A stretch of 46,260 nucleotides of DNA from positions 1 through 46,260 of IMG/VR virus record IMGVR_UViG_3300012532_000004; one strand, 5' to 3'. The position numbers and the translations under genes are program-made. Positions 1-8,843 of this stretch are shown piece after piece. The notes beneath the pieces were generated by a model. The model did no database searches and was not told the DNA's origin. It worked only from the letters and a program-made list of their open reading frames with translations. Positions within the stretch are counted from its first letter, which is position 1. Every line of letters starts with the position of its first letter. This stretch comes from a virus.

Positions 1-1613
1 GCGTCGCGCAGTCCGGGCAGTTGAACGCCTTCCTGACGACCTCCAACGCCATCCTCGGCACGCTCGTCGGCATCATCACCAACGTCGGCTCGATCCTCGT
101 TTCGGTTTTCGGCGCCGGGGCCGCGCAGGGTGCGACGTTGCTCAACATCTTCGAGCAGGCGACCGGGCAGTTGGCCGCGTTCCTCCAGACGGCGACCGCG
201 AGCCAGGGTCTCCAGCAGTTCTTCGGCCTGATCCAGCAGTCCGGGCAGGCGATTCGCCAGTTGGGCTCCGTCGCGGTGCCAATCTTCCAGGGCGTCTTCT
301 CCGTGATCGGAGCGCTGCTGCCGCAGATCGCGACGCTGCGCACGATCCTCCTGCCGATCGCGCAGATCCTCGGGACGGCGATCGGCGGGGCGCTCACGGC
401 GCTCTCCCCGGTGCTCGGCGCCGTGATCGGACTGATCCTCCAGTTGGTCTCCGCGCTGGCGCCCCTCGTCGGTACTGTGCTCACCGCTCTCGGCGGCGCG
501 ATCCAGCGCATCGCCGGGCTGTTCATGACGAACCTCTACCCGGCCATCTCCGGTCTGATACCGGTTCTTCTGCCGATCCTGAACATCTTCCTCAAGGTGT
601 TCGGTGCGCAGGTCGTGAACGCCATCAATTTCATCGTCGATGTCATCGGCGGCGTCTTCGACATCCTCGGTGGCCTCATCACCTTCCTGACCGGGGTATT
701 CACGGGCGACTGGGACAAGGCGTGGCAGGGACTCGTCCAGATCTTCGGCGGCATCGTGAAGATCCTCGGCGCTGCTGTGAAATTCCTCTGGAAGACGCTC
801 CAGACCTACTTCAACAACGGCGGGCGCCAGATTCTCGTCTTCGTCACAAACTGGTGGATCAACGTCCTGGCCTCATTCACCAGTTTCCAGGCGCGCATCA
901 TTGGCGGCGTCATCTCCTGGGTGGTTCGGCTCATCGGCAGGTTCATCGCTCTGCGGGACCAGGCGATAGCCAACGTGCGGGCGCTCTGGAACCTGCTCGG
1001 CTCCCTGTTCCGCCTCGGTGTGCAGACGCTGCTCACTGCTGCCAGTACCGGGGTAGATCACGTCATCAACGCATTCCGCGAACTGCCGGGGCGGATCGTG
1101 AACGCAGTCGGCAGCCTCGGAAGCCTGCTCTTCAACGCAGGCCGGAACGTCGTCCAGGGACTCATCGACGGGATCTTCGCGATGATCGGGCGCCTGGCAT
1201 CAGCGGCTTCCTCGATGGCTGGCACGATCCGTAACTACCTGCCGTTCTCGCCCGCGAAGGAGGGACCGCTGTCTGGTCTCGGTAACCCGGAGCAGTCCGG
1301 CAAGAAGATCGCGCAGATGGTCGGGGACGGCATTACGCAGAACGTCAACGTGCCCTCCCGCGCGATGCAGCAGGCGCTCGCCCCGGTCGCCCCGGGCGGG
1401 CGCGCGCTGGAGCCGCTGCGGCGCGCCACGCAGGGCGCCGCGCAGAGCACCTCCTCGGTGGCCGTTGCGCCGGTCAACCGGGCTGGGGATGTCAGCGTGA
1501 CGCAGATCTTCACCGGCCCGACCACGAGCGGAGGGCGCTTGCAGGAAATCAACTGGAATGTCCGTTACGCCACGCAGGCACGGCGCGAGACGATTGGCGG
1601 TGTAGCGCGATGA
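1..1613 (+). CDS. Tail tape measure protein, C-terminal part (5' end outside window)
   Basis: The frame is open from the first full codon in the window (base 3), so this is the 3' part of a longer gene. About 535 residues are visible. They are rich in Ala, Leu, Ile, Val and Gly, with long hydrophobic helical runs (roughly residues 90-260 of the visible part), as is usual for siphovirus tape measure proteins, which set tail length and help DNA pass the membrane. Near the C-terminus it has YLPFSPAKEGPLSG, a motif common at the end of tape measure proteins. It overlaps the next tail gene by ATGA at 1610. The position just before the distal tail and minor tail genes is the standard order. The family call is secure; the true start is unknown. 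Confidence 0.9.
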   Translation, partial: VAQSGQLNAFLTTSNAILGTLVGIITNVGSILVSVFGAGAAQGATLLNIFEQATGQLAAFLQTATASQGLQQFFGLIQQSGQAIRQLGSVAVPIFQGVFSVIGALLPQIATLRTILLPIAQILGTAIGGALTALSPVLGAVIGLILQLVSALAPLVGTVLTALGGAIQRIAGLFMTNLYPAISGLIPVLLPILNIFLKVFGAQVVNAINFIVDVIGGVFDILGGLITFLTGVFTGDWDKAWQGLVQIFGGIVKILGAAVKFLWKTLQTYFNNGGRQILVFVTNWWINVLASFTSFQARIIGGVISWVVRLIGRFIALRDQAIANVRALWNLLGSLFRLGVQTLLTAASTGVDHVINAFRELPGRIVNAVGSLGSLLFNAGRNVVQGLIDGIFAMIGRLASAASSMAGTIRNYLPFSPAKEGPLSGLGNPEQSGKKIAQMVGDGITQNVNVPSRAMQQALAPVAPGGRALEPLRRATQGAAQSTSSVAVAPVNRAGDVSVTQIFTGPTTSGGRLQEINWNVRYATQARRETIGGVAR

Positions 1614-3682
1614 CCGGCAACAGCGGCGCATGGGGCTTCTCCATGTGGCGGGACGACAACACCTTCCCCGGGCAGTTGAGCGGGATCAGCCTCGACGGCG
1701 GCGACGCGATCATCCCGTACCTGGCCACGGACTCACTGGGCTGGCTCACAGAGCCGCCGGACGGTCTCGGGGTACCCCCGGTACGCAACGGCGACGTGAC
1801 GTTCGCTCAGCGGGACGGCGTGGTGCAGTTCGCGGACTACTACGAGCCGCGCATCCTCACGTTCCAGGTGACCATCTGCAACGAGGGCTGCCCGGGGTGC
1901 GATCCTGTGGGGCCTGCCGAGACGTTCCTCCTTTTGAACGGCGTATCGCCTGGCCGCGCCCGCACGCTGGACGCTGACCACTTCGACATCCTGGGCAACC
2001 TGGACCTCCGGATCCACGCAGCCCTCGACGACTGGACTCCGGCCGCGTCCCAGTCTTTGCTGTCAAAGTCAATGACCTCTGGCAACCAGATTTCCTGGCG
2101 GCTGACGGTGCTGACCAACGGGAAGATTCGCTTCGGATGGAGCGCTGACGGATCCACGGTCCTGACGGCCGACTCGACCGTCGCACCGACCGTCGCTGAT
2201 GGTGCGGACCTGTGGGTGCGTTCGCTCATCGACGTTGACAACGGCGCGGCAGGGCGCGACATCTTCTTCTACACCAGCACCGACGGCGTGACGTGGACGC
2301 AGTTGGGTACGACGGTCACGCAGGCCGGGGTCACCTCGATTTTCAACAGCACGGCAGCCATCAACATCGGCGCGCGGGACAGCGGCACTCTCGACCGCAT
2401 GAGCGGGAAGGTGTACTCCGCCGAGGTGATCCGGGTGAACGGGAACGTCGTCGAAGCCAACCCGGACTTCACGACGGTGGGCGCTGGTTCGACGGTCTTC
2501 GAGGACGGTGTTGGCAACATCTGGGAGGTGTTCTCTCCCGCTGTCATTTCCTCGACGCCCGGGACTCCCCCGCTGACCGCTCGTCAGAAGGTGAAGCGGC
2601 TGACGAAGGAATGGTCCCGCAACTGCAACGGCGCCTCGCTGGTCCTCTTCCCCGACTGCTACGACCCGAACGCCACCGAGGAGGAGAAGACCTACGGCGG
2701 GCCGTACATCGTGCACGGGCGCCCGCGCGTCGCTGAGGTGGCCTGGCAGCGGTCGGACATTGGCTGCGCGGAAATCACTCTGCGCTTCGACGCTGAGGAC
2801 GCGCGACTCATCCTCGCGGATGTCCCTTCCGGGTCCCAGGCCTGGACCGGGGTTCAGAGCCTCATCCCGGACGCGAACGAGAACCTGGTGGCGTCCTCCT
2901 ACCGGCTCGCCGGGAAGACGATGACGCTGAACGGCGCCACCGTGACGGACAACTTCTTCACGGGCGGGGCGCCCGACGGCGGGTCGTACTTCTCGCGGGA
3001 CATCATCACCGCGAACACATCATCCCCGATGACCATGGATGTCACAGCCTCCGGAACGTCCGCCGTCCCCGTCGTGGTCGGCAACTCGTACACCGTGTCG
3101 TGGTGGGCCGAGAAGAGCATCGCGGGCGGTCCGACGACGCAGGCGCAGATGTCCTGGTACACCGCAGCGGGCGCGTTCATCTCCACGAGCAGCGGCAGCA
3201 CGCAGGCCGTCGGCACCTCGTGGAGCCGGTTCTCCAGCACGTTCGTCGCGCCCGCCACCGCCGCGTTCGGGAAGCCGATCCTCGCCTGGGCAGGCACGGC
3301 CCTCGTCGGGCAGGGGCTCGACTTCGCCCAGGTGTGGATGAACCACGGTGCTGCCGCTACGGCGCCGGACACTATGACGGTCGTGGGTGACCTGTGCGTC
3401 TATCCCCGGATCGTGCTGTTCTCGACCATGACAGCACCCATCACCGTCACCTACGGCACGCACGTCTTCGTCTACAACGCGAACGTCTCCTCTAGCAGCG
3501 TCACCATCGACACGCGCTGGGGCAGGGCCTCAGAGGGCACAGTCGACGCCACGCAGAACCTGTCGGGGGACTTCTCGTCTCCTCTGGAGCCGGGCGTGCA
3601 TGACGTGATCGTGAGCACAGGCAACTCGGCGGACAGCGGCAACGCGACCGTCGAATGGGAGAACGCGGTGGTGAGCGGCTGA
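1610..3682 (+). CDS. Distal-tail/minor tail protein with apparent lectin-like insertions
   Basis: This 690-residue protein starts at an ATG overlapping the tape measure stop. Residues 1-100 and about 310-400 (with a KRLTKEWSRNCNGASLVLFPDC stretch and a Cys-rich segment ICNEGCPGC) look like the two halves of a Dit-type distal tail protein. Between them (about 105-300) is a beta-rich domain with LDADHFDILGNLDLRIHAAL and FFYTSTDGVTWTQLG, typical of LamG/concanavalin-like folds. After about residue 430 comes a second beta domain with NSYTVSWWAEKS, like carbohydrate-binding modules. I infer an 'evolved' Dit that helps bind the host surface. Position directly after the tape measure gene supports the Dit role; the domain names are from pattern recognition only. 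Confidence 0.78.
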   Translation: MTGNSGAWGFSMWRDDNTFPGQLSGISLDGGDAIIPYLATDSLGWLTEPPDGLGVPPVRNGDVTFAQRDGVVQFADYYEPRILTFQVTICNEGCPGCDPVGPAETFLLLNGVSPGRARTLDADHFDILGNLDLRIHAALDDWTPAASQSLLSKSMTSGNQISWRLTVLTNGKIRFGWSADGSTVLTADSTVAPTVADGADLWVRSLIDVDNGAAGRDIFFYTSTDGVTWTQLGTTVTQAGVTSIFNSTAAINIGARDSGTLDRMSGKVYSAEVIRVNGNVVEANPDFTTVGAGSTVFEDGVGNIWEVFSPAVISSTPGTPPLTARQKVKRLTKEWSRNCNGASLVLFPDCYDPNATEEEKTYGGPYIVHGRPRVAEVAWQRSDIGCAEITLRFDAEDARLILADVPSGSQAWTGVQSLIPDANENLVASSYRLAGKTMTLNGATVTDNFFTGGAPDGGSYFSRDIITANTSSPMTMDVTASGTSAVPVVVGNSYTVSWWAEKSIAGGPTTQAQMSWYTAAGAFISTSSGSTQAVGTSWSRFSSTFVAPATAAFGKPILAWAGTALVGQGLDFAQVWMNHGAAATAPDTMTVVGDLCVYPRIVLFSTMTAPITVTYGTHVFVYNANVSSSSVTIDTRWGRASEGTVDATQNLSGDFSSPLEPGVHDVIVSTGNSADSGNATVEWENAVVSG

Positions 3683-4938
3683 TGGTCGATGTGTGCGAGT
3701 GCGCCGCTAACTGGCGCGTGGAACTGACGGACCTGCTGACGGGGGAAATCAAGCACTCCATCACCCCTATCCAGTTCGAGTTCGAGACCGCATTCCTTGA
3801 GGCCGGACGCGGCACGATCACGTTCAACCGACGAGGCAACGGGACAAACCTCGACTCCGGTTACGTCTCTGCGAATGACGTGTTCCCGGGAGCAACTGGC
3901 ATCTTCTTCCAGCGCCTTGCTGGTGGAGCAGCGACGCCAACCAGCCCCGTGAACATGTTCGGCGGATTCATCGAGACGGTCCAGGGCAACAGCGACGGTA
4001 CGGTCACTCTCGGCTTCGCTGAGATACAGAAGTACCTCGATTACCGGATGATCCGCTCCGACCTGACATTCACCGGGGTCAACCAGAACGCAATCGCAAA
4101 GAACCTCGTCCTCTATGCACGCGGCACGAACACCATTGGCGGCAGCACCGACCCTTCGCCTTCTCTCGGCATACCGCTGATCGGGGAGATAGGCGGCGCC
4201 GTCACGACGTTGCGAGACCGCACCTATCTCGCTATCGACCGCACGGTCATCGGGGACGCGATCAAGAACTTCCTCCAGATCCTCAACGGTCCCATCTACA
4301 AGATGACCCATTTCCGTTCCGGACCAATCGTCGGCCTCACCGACGGCTGGTACAGCGAGATGAGGTTCTACGACACCTGGCCGCAGACGCTCCCGGCTCC
4401 GTTCATCTCGTGGCACCACATCACCGACTTCACGGTGAACCTCGACCAGAACGACATGGCGAACCAGATCGACGCCTTCGGAGAGGCAGACGCCAATGGG
4501 GTGCCGCTCATCGCGACGGCGGACAGCCCAACGTCCTACCTGCCGCGCTTCGACGCTGCGCCGTCGTTCCAGGGTGTGACCAACCCGACCACGCTCAGTA
4601 ACCACGCCTATGGCTACCAGGACGACCACCGCAACCCGGCGATGAACCTCCAGTTGCAGTTCAGCGGGGTCGATTACGGGACGGCTGCTGGTGACCAGAC
4701 GCTCAGCCTCGATGACCTAATTCCGGGCAACATGGTGAACGTCGATATCCTGACGCCAAACTGGGCCATTTATGGAGGACCCGACATGCCGGAGGTAGGT
4801 ACCCACATTCCGAGCATCGGTCGGGTGTCCGTGTCCGTCGGCCTGGAAGGGCCAGAACAGGTCACAGTGCAGGTCTTCGTCGACAGTTACCCGGACAACA
4901 TGCTGTCCGCTCCGCCCGAGGATTGCGTGGACTGCTGA
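3682..4938 (+). CDS. Minor tail protein (Tal/Gp37-like position)
   Basis: I chose the ATG at 3682, which overlaps the upstream stop as TGATG; an in-frame start 27 bases earlier would lie inside the upstream gene and has no advantage. The product is about 418 residues. The N-terminal segment WRVELTDLLTGEIKHSITPIQFEFETAFLEAGRGTITFNRRG resembles the opening beta domain of tail-tip proteins of the Gp37-like family in actinophages. Third in the tail order after tape measure and Dit, it is expected to form part of the tail tip hub. It ends in a Cys-containing tail, PPEDCVDC. No catalytic signature was recognised. Confidence 0.72.
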   Translation: MVDVCECAANWRVELTDLLTGEIKHSITPIQFEFETAFLEAGRGTITFNRRGNGTNLDSGYVSANDVFPGATGIFFQRLAGGAATPTSPVNMFGGFIETVQGNSDGTVTLGFAEIQKYLDYRMIRSDLTFTGVNQNAIAKNLVLYARGTNTIGGSTDPSPSLGIPLIGEIGGAVTTLRDRTYLAIDRTVIGDAIKNFLQILNGPIYKMTHFRSGPIVGLTDGWYSEMRFYDTWPQTLPAPFISWHHITDFTVNLDQNDMANQIDAFGEADANGVPLIATADSPTSYLPRFDAAPSFQGVTNPTTLSNHAYGYQDDHRNPAMNLQLQFSGVDYGTAAGDQTLSLDDLIPGNMVNVDILTPNWAIYGGPDMPEVGTHIPSIGRVSVSVGLEGPEQVTVQVFVDSYPDNMLSAPPEDCVDC

Positions 4939-5480
4939 TGGCTATCAACACGCTCCCGCGCGACTACGACATCGGGCGCATTCTCGCTGACTACCAGCGG
5001 CGCCTTTCCGCCCTCGAACGCCAGGTGCTTCTGCTCAGCGGGCAGACTGCGGCGATAGGCGTGTGGCAGAACTTCACGCCGTCCTGGACGAACGTCACCC
5101 TCGGCACCGGGGCAATCAACACGGGCCGGTATGTGCAGATCGGGCAGACGGTCCACGTCTCGGTTCACTTCACCCTCGGCACGGGCGGCGACGTGACTGC
5201 CTCGCCGTTCACGATGGCGCTCCCGCTGGCCGCGAACCTCTCGCAGATCACGGGCGTCAACTCTGTCGCATTGCAGGGCCTCGCGGGGGCGCGTGACGCT
5301 TCCGCAGCGACGATCGAGAAGGGTGGCGTCCTGCTGCGCTCGGTCGGTGACATCCGCTTCACGCCGACGGATGTGCCCGCCTCGCAGTGGGGCACACTGG
5401 TTCCGTTCGACTGGACGGTCAGCGACCAGTTGAACGCCTGGTTCTCCTACGAGACGACGGCGGCTGTTCCCATCCTCTAG
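4938..5480 (+). CDS. Minor tail protein, probable receptor-binding tip
   Basis: The start at 4938 is set by a TGATG overlap with the preceding tail gene. The 180-residue product opens with a short amphipathic helix (DIGRILADYQRRLSALERQVLL, about residues 10-32) that can form a trimeric coiled coil. A beta-rich domain follows (GVWQNFTPSWTNVTLGTGAINTGRYVQIGQTVHVSVHF), a pattern seen in phage tail fibre heads. It is the last gene of the overlapping tail run, where host-recognition proteins are often placed. The exact receptor cannot be inferred. Confidence 0.7.
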   Translation: MAINTLPRDYDIGRILADYQRRLSALERQVLLLSGQTAAIGVWQNFTPSWTNVTLGTGAINTGRYVQIGQTVHVSVHFTLGTGGDVTASPFTMALPLAANLSQITGVNSVALQGLAGARDASAATIEKGGVLLRSVGDIRFTPTDVPASQWGTLVPFDWTVSDQLNAWFSYETTAAVPIL

Positions 5481-5493
5481 CAAATTTCACCCG

Positions 5494-5547
5494 CTCACCT
5501 GCGGCTTCGGTGCGGTAAGCGCTCTCGGCAGTAACTAGCCTCGGACC
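5494..5547 (+). promoter_or_regulatory. Putative leaderless promoter for the membrane/coiled-coil protein
   Basis: TAGCCT at 5536-5541 fits the actinobacterial -10 form TANNNT and ends six bases before the ATG at 5548. There is no Shine-Dalgarno before that ATG, so a leaderless transcript starting at or near the ATG is likely. The same interval contains CTCACCTGCGGCTT (5494-5507), a variant of a short sequence repeated elsewhere in the window. Confidence 0.4.
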
Positions 5548-5949
5548 ATGGATTGGAACGACGTGCTCGACCCGACAACCGTCACAGGCTTCATCGCTTC
5601 GATTCTCAGCGGCGCGCTGCTGATCGGGCTGTGGTTCGTCTGGCGCGCTGTCAAGGGTCGGTTGGAGCGGGTACTGGGGCAGACGGAGAACAGCCACGAA
5701 CACACCGAATATCCGAACCTACGCGACGAGGTGACAGCCATCCGCCTGCTGGCGGAACAGACGGCCGTCACGAGCAAGGAGACGGCAGCCGTCATGGGGC
5801 GCCTGGCCTCGACGGTGGAGGAGGACCGCAAGGCCTCCCGCAGCGAGACGGAGGGCGTGCGGGAGGATGTGCGTACGCTGTCCGGACGGCTGGACCTGCA
5901 CATCGCCACGAGCACCACGCAACGAGGGGCTCCTCGCGATCCGATGTAG
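5548..5949 (+). CDS. Small membrane protein with coiled coil (DUF2746-like)
   Basis: This 133-residue protein has one N-terminal membrane segment (about residues 11-33, GFIASILSGALLIGLWFVW). A long charged helical region follows, with heptad character (ERVLGQTENSHEHTEYPNLRDEVTAIRLLAEQ through DVRTLSGRLDLHI). This is the layout of the DUF2746 proteins often found after actinophage tail genes, and of spanin- or holin-accessory-like proteins. Its role is not known. It lies between the tail run and a strong bidirectional hairpin and has its own likely promoter. Confidence 0.7.
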   Translation: MDWNDVLDPTTVTGFIASILSGALLIGLWFVWRAVKGRLERVLGQTENSHEHTEYPNLRDEVTAIRLLAEQTAVTSKETAAVMGRLASTVEEDRKASRSETEGVREDVRTLSGRLDLHIATSTTQRGAPRDPM

Positions 5950-5958
5950 TCTGGACGC

Positions 5959-6000
5959 AGAGAAGAGCCCCACCGCTCCGTCATGGTGGGGCTCTTCTCT
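5959..6000. terminator. Bidirectional transcription terminator between convergent operons
   Basis: A perfect 16-bp stem is formed by AGAGAAGAGCCCCACC (5959-5974) and its complement at 5985-6000, with a 10-base loop. It sits between the plus-strand tail operon and the minus-strand operon that ends at 6008, so it can stop transcription from both sides. Confidence 0.85.
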
Positions 6001-6007
6001 GTTCTGG

Positions 6008-6163
6008 CTACCTGCTGGTGACCTCTGCGCTCACGATGTAGTGACCGTCCACCACGTCGGCCTTGCGCTGCTCGGCCTCGCCCTTCGTCTCGCGCGGGCC
6101 ATAGATCGGGTCGTGGTTCGAGTCGAGCGCGATCATGCGCCAGATCCTCTGCTGCTCATTCAT
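6008..6163 (-). CDS. Small hypothetical protein
   Basis: This 51-residue protein (begins MNEQQRIWRMIALDSNHDP) starts at the ATG at 6163, which overlaps the preceding stop as ATGA. Polar and charged, with no membrane segment or Cys pair. It is the last gene of the minus-strand run and is followed by the 5959-6000 terminator. No family recognised. Confidence 0.7.
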   Translation of the reverse strand: MNEQQRIWRMIALDSNHDPIYGPRETKGEAEQRKADVVDGHYIVSAEVTSR

Positions 6164-6330
6164 CAGTGCCCCTGCGCCGTCTTCTTGTGCTTCGCGTAGT
6201 CCGACTCGGCCTCCGCCTTCGTCGCGACGACGGCCTGGTGGTTGCACGGCACCTTCTTGCCGTTGCGCGTCACCGGCACCTTGCAGACCCACGTCCAGGC
6301 GTAGCCGGACTTCCTGATGACGACGCTCAC
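6163..6330 (-). CDS. Small basic protein with two cysteines
   Basis: A 55-residue product starting with GTG at 6330, overlapping the upstream stop (GTGA). It has the pattern W-T-W-V-C ... V-P-C-N-H, which could coordinate a metal with the following His, and a Lys-rich C-terminus (DYAKHKKTAQGH). The tight stop/start overlaps on both sides support that it is real. Function unknown. Confidence 0.68.
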   Translation of the reverse strand: MSVVIRKSGYAWTWVCKVPVTRNGKKVPCNHQAVVATKAEAESDYAKHKKTAQGH

Positions 6331-6479
6331 AGGTAGGCGCCCTTCCTCTTGTCGGCGTTGCACTCCGGGCACGGCATCTCCTGCGGATTTGCCTTGCTGC
6401 CCTCCATCACCACGCCCTCGCCACCGCACTTCTTGCAGTCGCGGCCCGGGCTGCGGTAGATGTCCTCCATCTTCGCCAC
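6327..6479 (-). CDS. Small DnaJ-type zinc-finger protein
   Basis: About 50 residues with CKKCGGEG and CPECNADKRKG, a CxxCxGxG-like pair as in the zinc-binding domain of DnaJ. The GTG at 6479 is taken as the start because a purine-rich AGGGGG lies just upstream; the ATG at 6470 is an alternative. It overlaps the next gene by GTGA. Such single-zinc-finger proteins are common in actinophages; no activity can be assigned. Confidence 0.7.
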   Translation of the reverse strand: MAKMEDIYRSPGRDCKKCGGEGVVMEGSKANPQEMPCPECNADKRKGAYL

Positions 6480-6490
6480 GCTTCCCCCTG

Positions 6491-7177
6491 CTAGTTGCTG
6501 CTGTAGATCTGCTGAGCCCTGTCCGGTCTGCCCGAGGTGTTCTTCCCGTGCCAGTGCCACGTCCAGGTGCGTTCGGGCAGGTGAGAGAACTTAGCCCCGG
6601 CGTCGAGCAGGCGCAACCACAGCGCCCAGTCCTCACAGTCAGGATGTGGCCACGCCTCGCTGTTCGGCTCCGGAAAGCCGCCAACCTCGACGAACTTCGA
6701 CGTGCGAACGAGCGCCGTGACCGGGATGAAGTTGTTCGCCGCCAGCGCTGCGCCGTCGAACTGCTGACCGAACGCCAGTTCCCCGTTCATCAGCAGCGGG
6801 TCTCTGCTGTTGTCGGTCCTGTCTCCGACCCTCAGGTCGAACCACGGGTAGACGACATCTGCCGCATTCTCGACGGCGTGCTCGATGCACTTGCGCAAGT
6901 GGTCCGGGTGGAACTCGTCGTCGTCGTCCAGGAACGCGATCCACGTCGGCTTGACCCCGGCACCGAGCGCCTGCACCACGGCCCGGTTGCGGGCCGCTGC
7001 CGGGCCGAGACCACCGAGGTCCACCTCGATCGCTCCGACAATGAGCACCCGGCTCATGTCCTCGCGGATCGACGCGATGGCGCGCTTGAGCAGATCCTCG
7101 CGGCCGGGGATCGTCGCTACGACGACGAGCACGTCGGGCTGGTCCAGGTCGATGGTCTTGACCGTCGGCTCGCTCAC
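6491..7177 (-). CDS. GT-A family 2-type glycosyltransferase
   Basis: A 228-residue protein with the GT-A fold signature: DVLVVVATIPGREDLLKRAIASI near the N-terminus (nucleotide-sugar site) and WIAFLDDDDEFHPDHL around residue 80, the Asp motif binding the metal and sugar nucleotide. Later, HPDCEDWALWLRLL matches the conserved ED(W)xLWLR acceptor segment. It starts with a GTG at 7177 overlapping the methyltransferase stop (GTGA), so three sugar/methyl transferases are co-translated. The substrate could be a virion protein, DNA or a host glycan; sequence alone does not decide. Confidence 0.85.
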   Translation of the reverse strand: MSEPTVKTIDLDQPDVLVVVATIPGREDLLKRAIASIREDMSRVLIVGAIEVDLGGLGPAAARNRAVVQALGAGVKPTWIAFLDDDDEFHPDHLRKCIEHAVENAADVVYPWFDLRVGDRTDNSRDPLLMNGELAFGQQFDGAALAANNFIPVTALVRTSKFVEVGGFPEPNSEAWPHPDCEDWALWLRLLDAGAKFSHLPERTWTWHWHGKNTSGRPDRAQQIYSSN

Positions 7178-7782
7178 CGGTTGCCCTTCCAGTACTGGAG
7201 GAACGTCACGCCGCGTGGCGTCGGCAGGCTGATGCGGTTGAAGCCCAACTTCTCAGCGGCAGCGGCAACCTCGTCGGAGAAGCCGGGGTACTTGGTGAAG
7301 CCGGGCTCGCCGCAGTCGTGCACGCCGACGATCGCGCCCTCGGTGAGCAGCGGCCGGATCACGCGCAGTTCCGGCACGCGCAACTCGAACAGACTGTCCA
7401 GCCAGGCGAACCTGACGCTTCCAGCGTGTCCTTCGTCGTAGAGCGCAGCGAGTCCTTCCAGACTCGGCTGCTGCCGGACCTGCACAGGCAGTCCGGCCAC
7501 GCGGTCCGCCGTCGCGGCGACGCGCGCCGTGTCCACCTCGAACGTGACGAGGTGTCCCACGCCTGCGGTGTGCAGTACCTGACCGATGAGTTCGGCCGTC
7601 TGCCCGAACGCCGAGCCGGTCTCGACTACGAGGTCCGGGCGCAGCGCCTCGACGAACGCGGCAGCCAGACGGCTCACCTCGATTTCGGTCGAGTCGCTGT
7701 CCGGGCTGTGCCAGCGCTCAGGGTGCGGGCAGTCCGGGCGGCTGTCGGTGAAGCGGCTTTCCAGTTCCATGGTCTCCCTCAT
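7174..7782 (-). CDS. Class I SAM-dependent methyltransferase
   Basis: A 202-residue protein. I start it at the ATG at 7782, which overlaps the upstream glycosyltransferase stop (ATGA); an internal ATG at 7770 is possible. PDLVVETGSAFGQTAELIGQ (about 50-69) is the SAM-binding motif I, and HLVTFEVDTARVAATADRVAGL has the acidic residue that binds the SAM ribose. IVGVHDCGEPGFTKYPGF resembles the motif of Methyltransf_24 O-methyltransferases. Between two glycosyltransferases, it may methylate a sugar added by them. Confidence 0.82.
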   Translation of the reverse strand: MRETMELESRFTDSRPDCPHPERWHSPDSDSTEIEVSRLAAAFVEALRPDLVVETGSAFGQTAELIGQVLHTAGVGHLVTFEVDTARVAATADRVAGLPVQVRQQPSLEGLAALYDEGHAGSVRFAWLDSLFELRVPELRVIRPLLTEGAIVGVHDCGEPGFTKYPGFSDEVAAAAEKLGFNRISLPTPRGVTFLQYWKGNR

Positions 7783-8843
7783 CTGTTCATGCCCTGTCGG
7801 CGGGCGACTGCCCGCTCCCACGCCTGCGCCCATTCCTCGGCGCGAGGCAGGATACCGAGGTGCCGGACAGACGGCCCGCCAGCCTCGCCCCGCTCCCGGT
7901 CGTGGCGGACGCGCTCGACCTCCATCTCGATCGCCTGCACCCAGGCGTCCGGTGTCTTCGCGATGCTGAGCCCGGTCGTGAGGCTCAACTCGATGTTCGC
8001 CGGGGTCGGGCTCGCGACGACGCGCGCACCGACCGCGCTGTACTCCAGCGCCTTGAGAGCGGACTTCGCCTCGTTGAACCGGGTGTCGGCCAGCGGCACG
8101 AGGCCGATGTCTGTGCCGCGTAGCGCGGCGTGGTACTCGTTCAGCGGGTGACTCCCGGCGTCGATGAGGCGTTCCTCGGGCACCTGGAAGACGCCTGCGG
8201 CCCATGCGGCGTCTCCCACGACCCGGAGGCACACATCCGGGTCCGACGCCATGACGCGCGCCAGAGCGTCGCCTGCGGCCTCCAGGTCGTGCGGGTGCGA
8301 GGCGGCGACGCCTGACCAGCCGAGGGTGACCATCGGGTCGTAGCGCGGTGCAGGCTCGGGCGCGTAGGCGCCCTCGGGCAGCCCGTTCACGATGCGCTCG
8401 ACGCGGTTGTGCTTGCCGTAGTGCCGCGCGAGCGCGTCGGTGGTCACGGTCACGAGGTCGGCGTAGCGGCAGCCCTCGTCGAGATTCGCCCAGTGCGTCG
8501 CGGCGCGGCGGTCGTTCCACGCCGGGTACGACGCGCTGTCCGGGTCGATGCAGTACAGCGCGTCGTCCACGTCGATGGCGACGGCGATCCCGGCGCGCTG
8601 GAGCGACCGCACCAGTTCGACCTGGTTCGGCGTGCCGATGCGCTGGAAGATCGCGAGGTCCAGGCCCTCCAGGTTCAGGCCGTGCACGGCGAGGCCCTTC
8701 GGCCCCATGCCGATCCGCACGTCCTGCGGCCGGTAGACATCTACCTGCCAGTCAGGACGGACAGAGCGCACCGCCTCGGCGGGCCAAATGAGCCGGAAGT
8801 AGCCGCAGGCTCCGAGGTCGGACGGGATGACGGCGATCTTCAC
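7779..8843 (-). CDS. GT-B type glycosyltransferase
   Basis: A 354-residue protein starting at a GTG (8843) that overlaps the stop of the small zinc protein. MKIAVIPSDLGACGYFRLIWPAEAV is the N-terminal Rossmann start, and AIDVDDALYCI is typical of phage glycosyltransferases of this kind. In the C-terminal domain, VTLGWSGVAASHPHDLEAAGDAL and a KALEYSAVGARVVASPT segment near residue 285 match the sugar-nucleotide site of group 1/4 glycosyltransferases. Linked by ATGA overlap to the methyltransferase. Acceptor unknown. Confidence 0.83.
   Translation of the reverse strand: MKIAVIPSDLGACGYFRLIWPAEAVRSVRPDWQVDVYRPQDVRIGMGPKGLAVHGLNLEGLDLAIFQRIGTPNQVELVRSLQRAGIAVAIDVDDALYCIDPDSASYPAWNDRRAATHWANLDEGCRYADLVTVTTDALARHYGKHNRVERIVNGLPEGAYAPEPAPRYDPMVTLGWSGVAASHPHDLEAAGDALARVMASDPDVCLRVVGDAAWAAGVFQVPEERLIDAGSHPLNEYHAALRGTDIGLVPLADTRFNEAKSALKALEYSAVGARVVASPTPANIELSLTTGLSIAKTPDAWVQAIEMEVERVRHDRERGEAGGPSVRHLGILPRAEEWAQAWERAVARRQGMNR

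Noticed and set aside
722-1234. Long plus-strand ORF inside the tape measure gene
   Set aside because: Arg/His-rich translation typical of an out-of-frame shadow in GC-rich DNA; no ribosome site; the tape measure frame explains the region.
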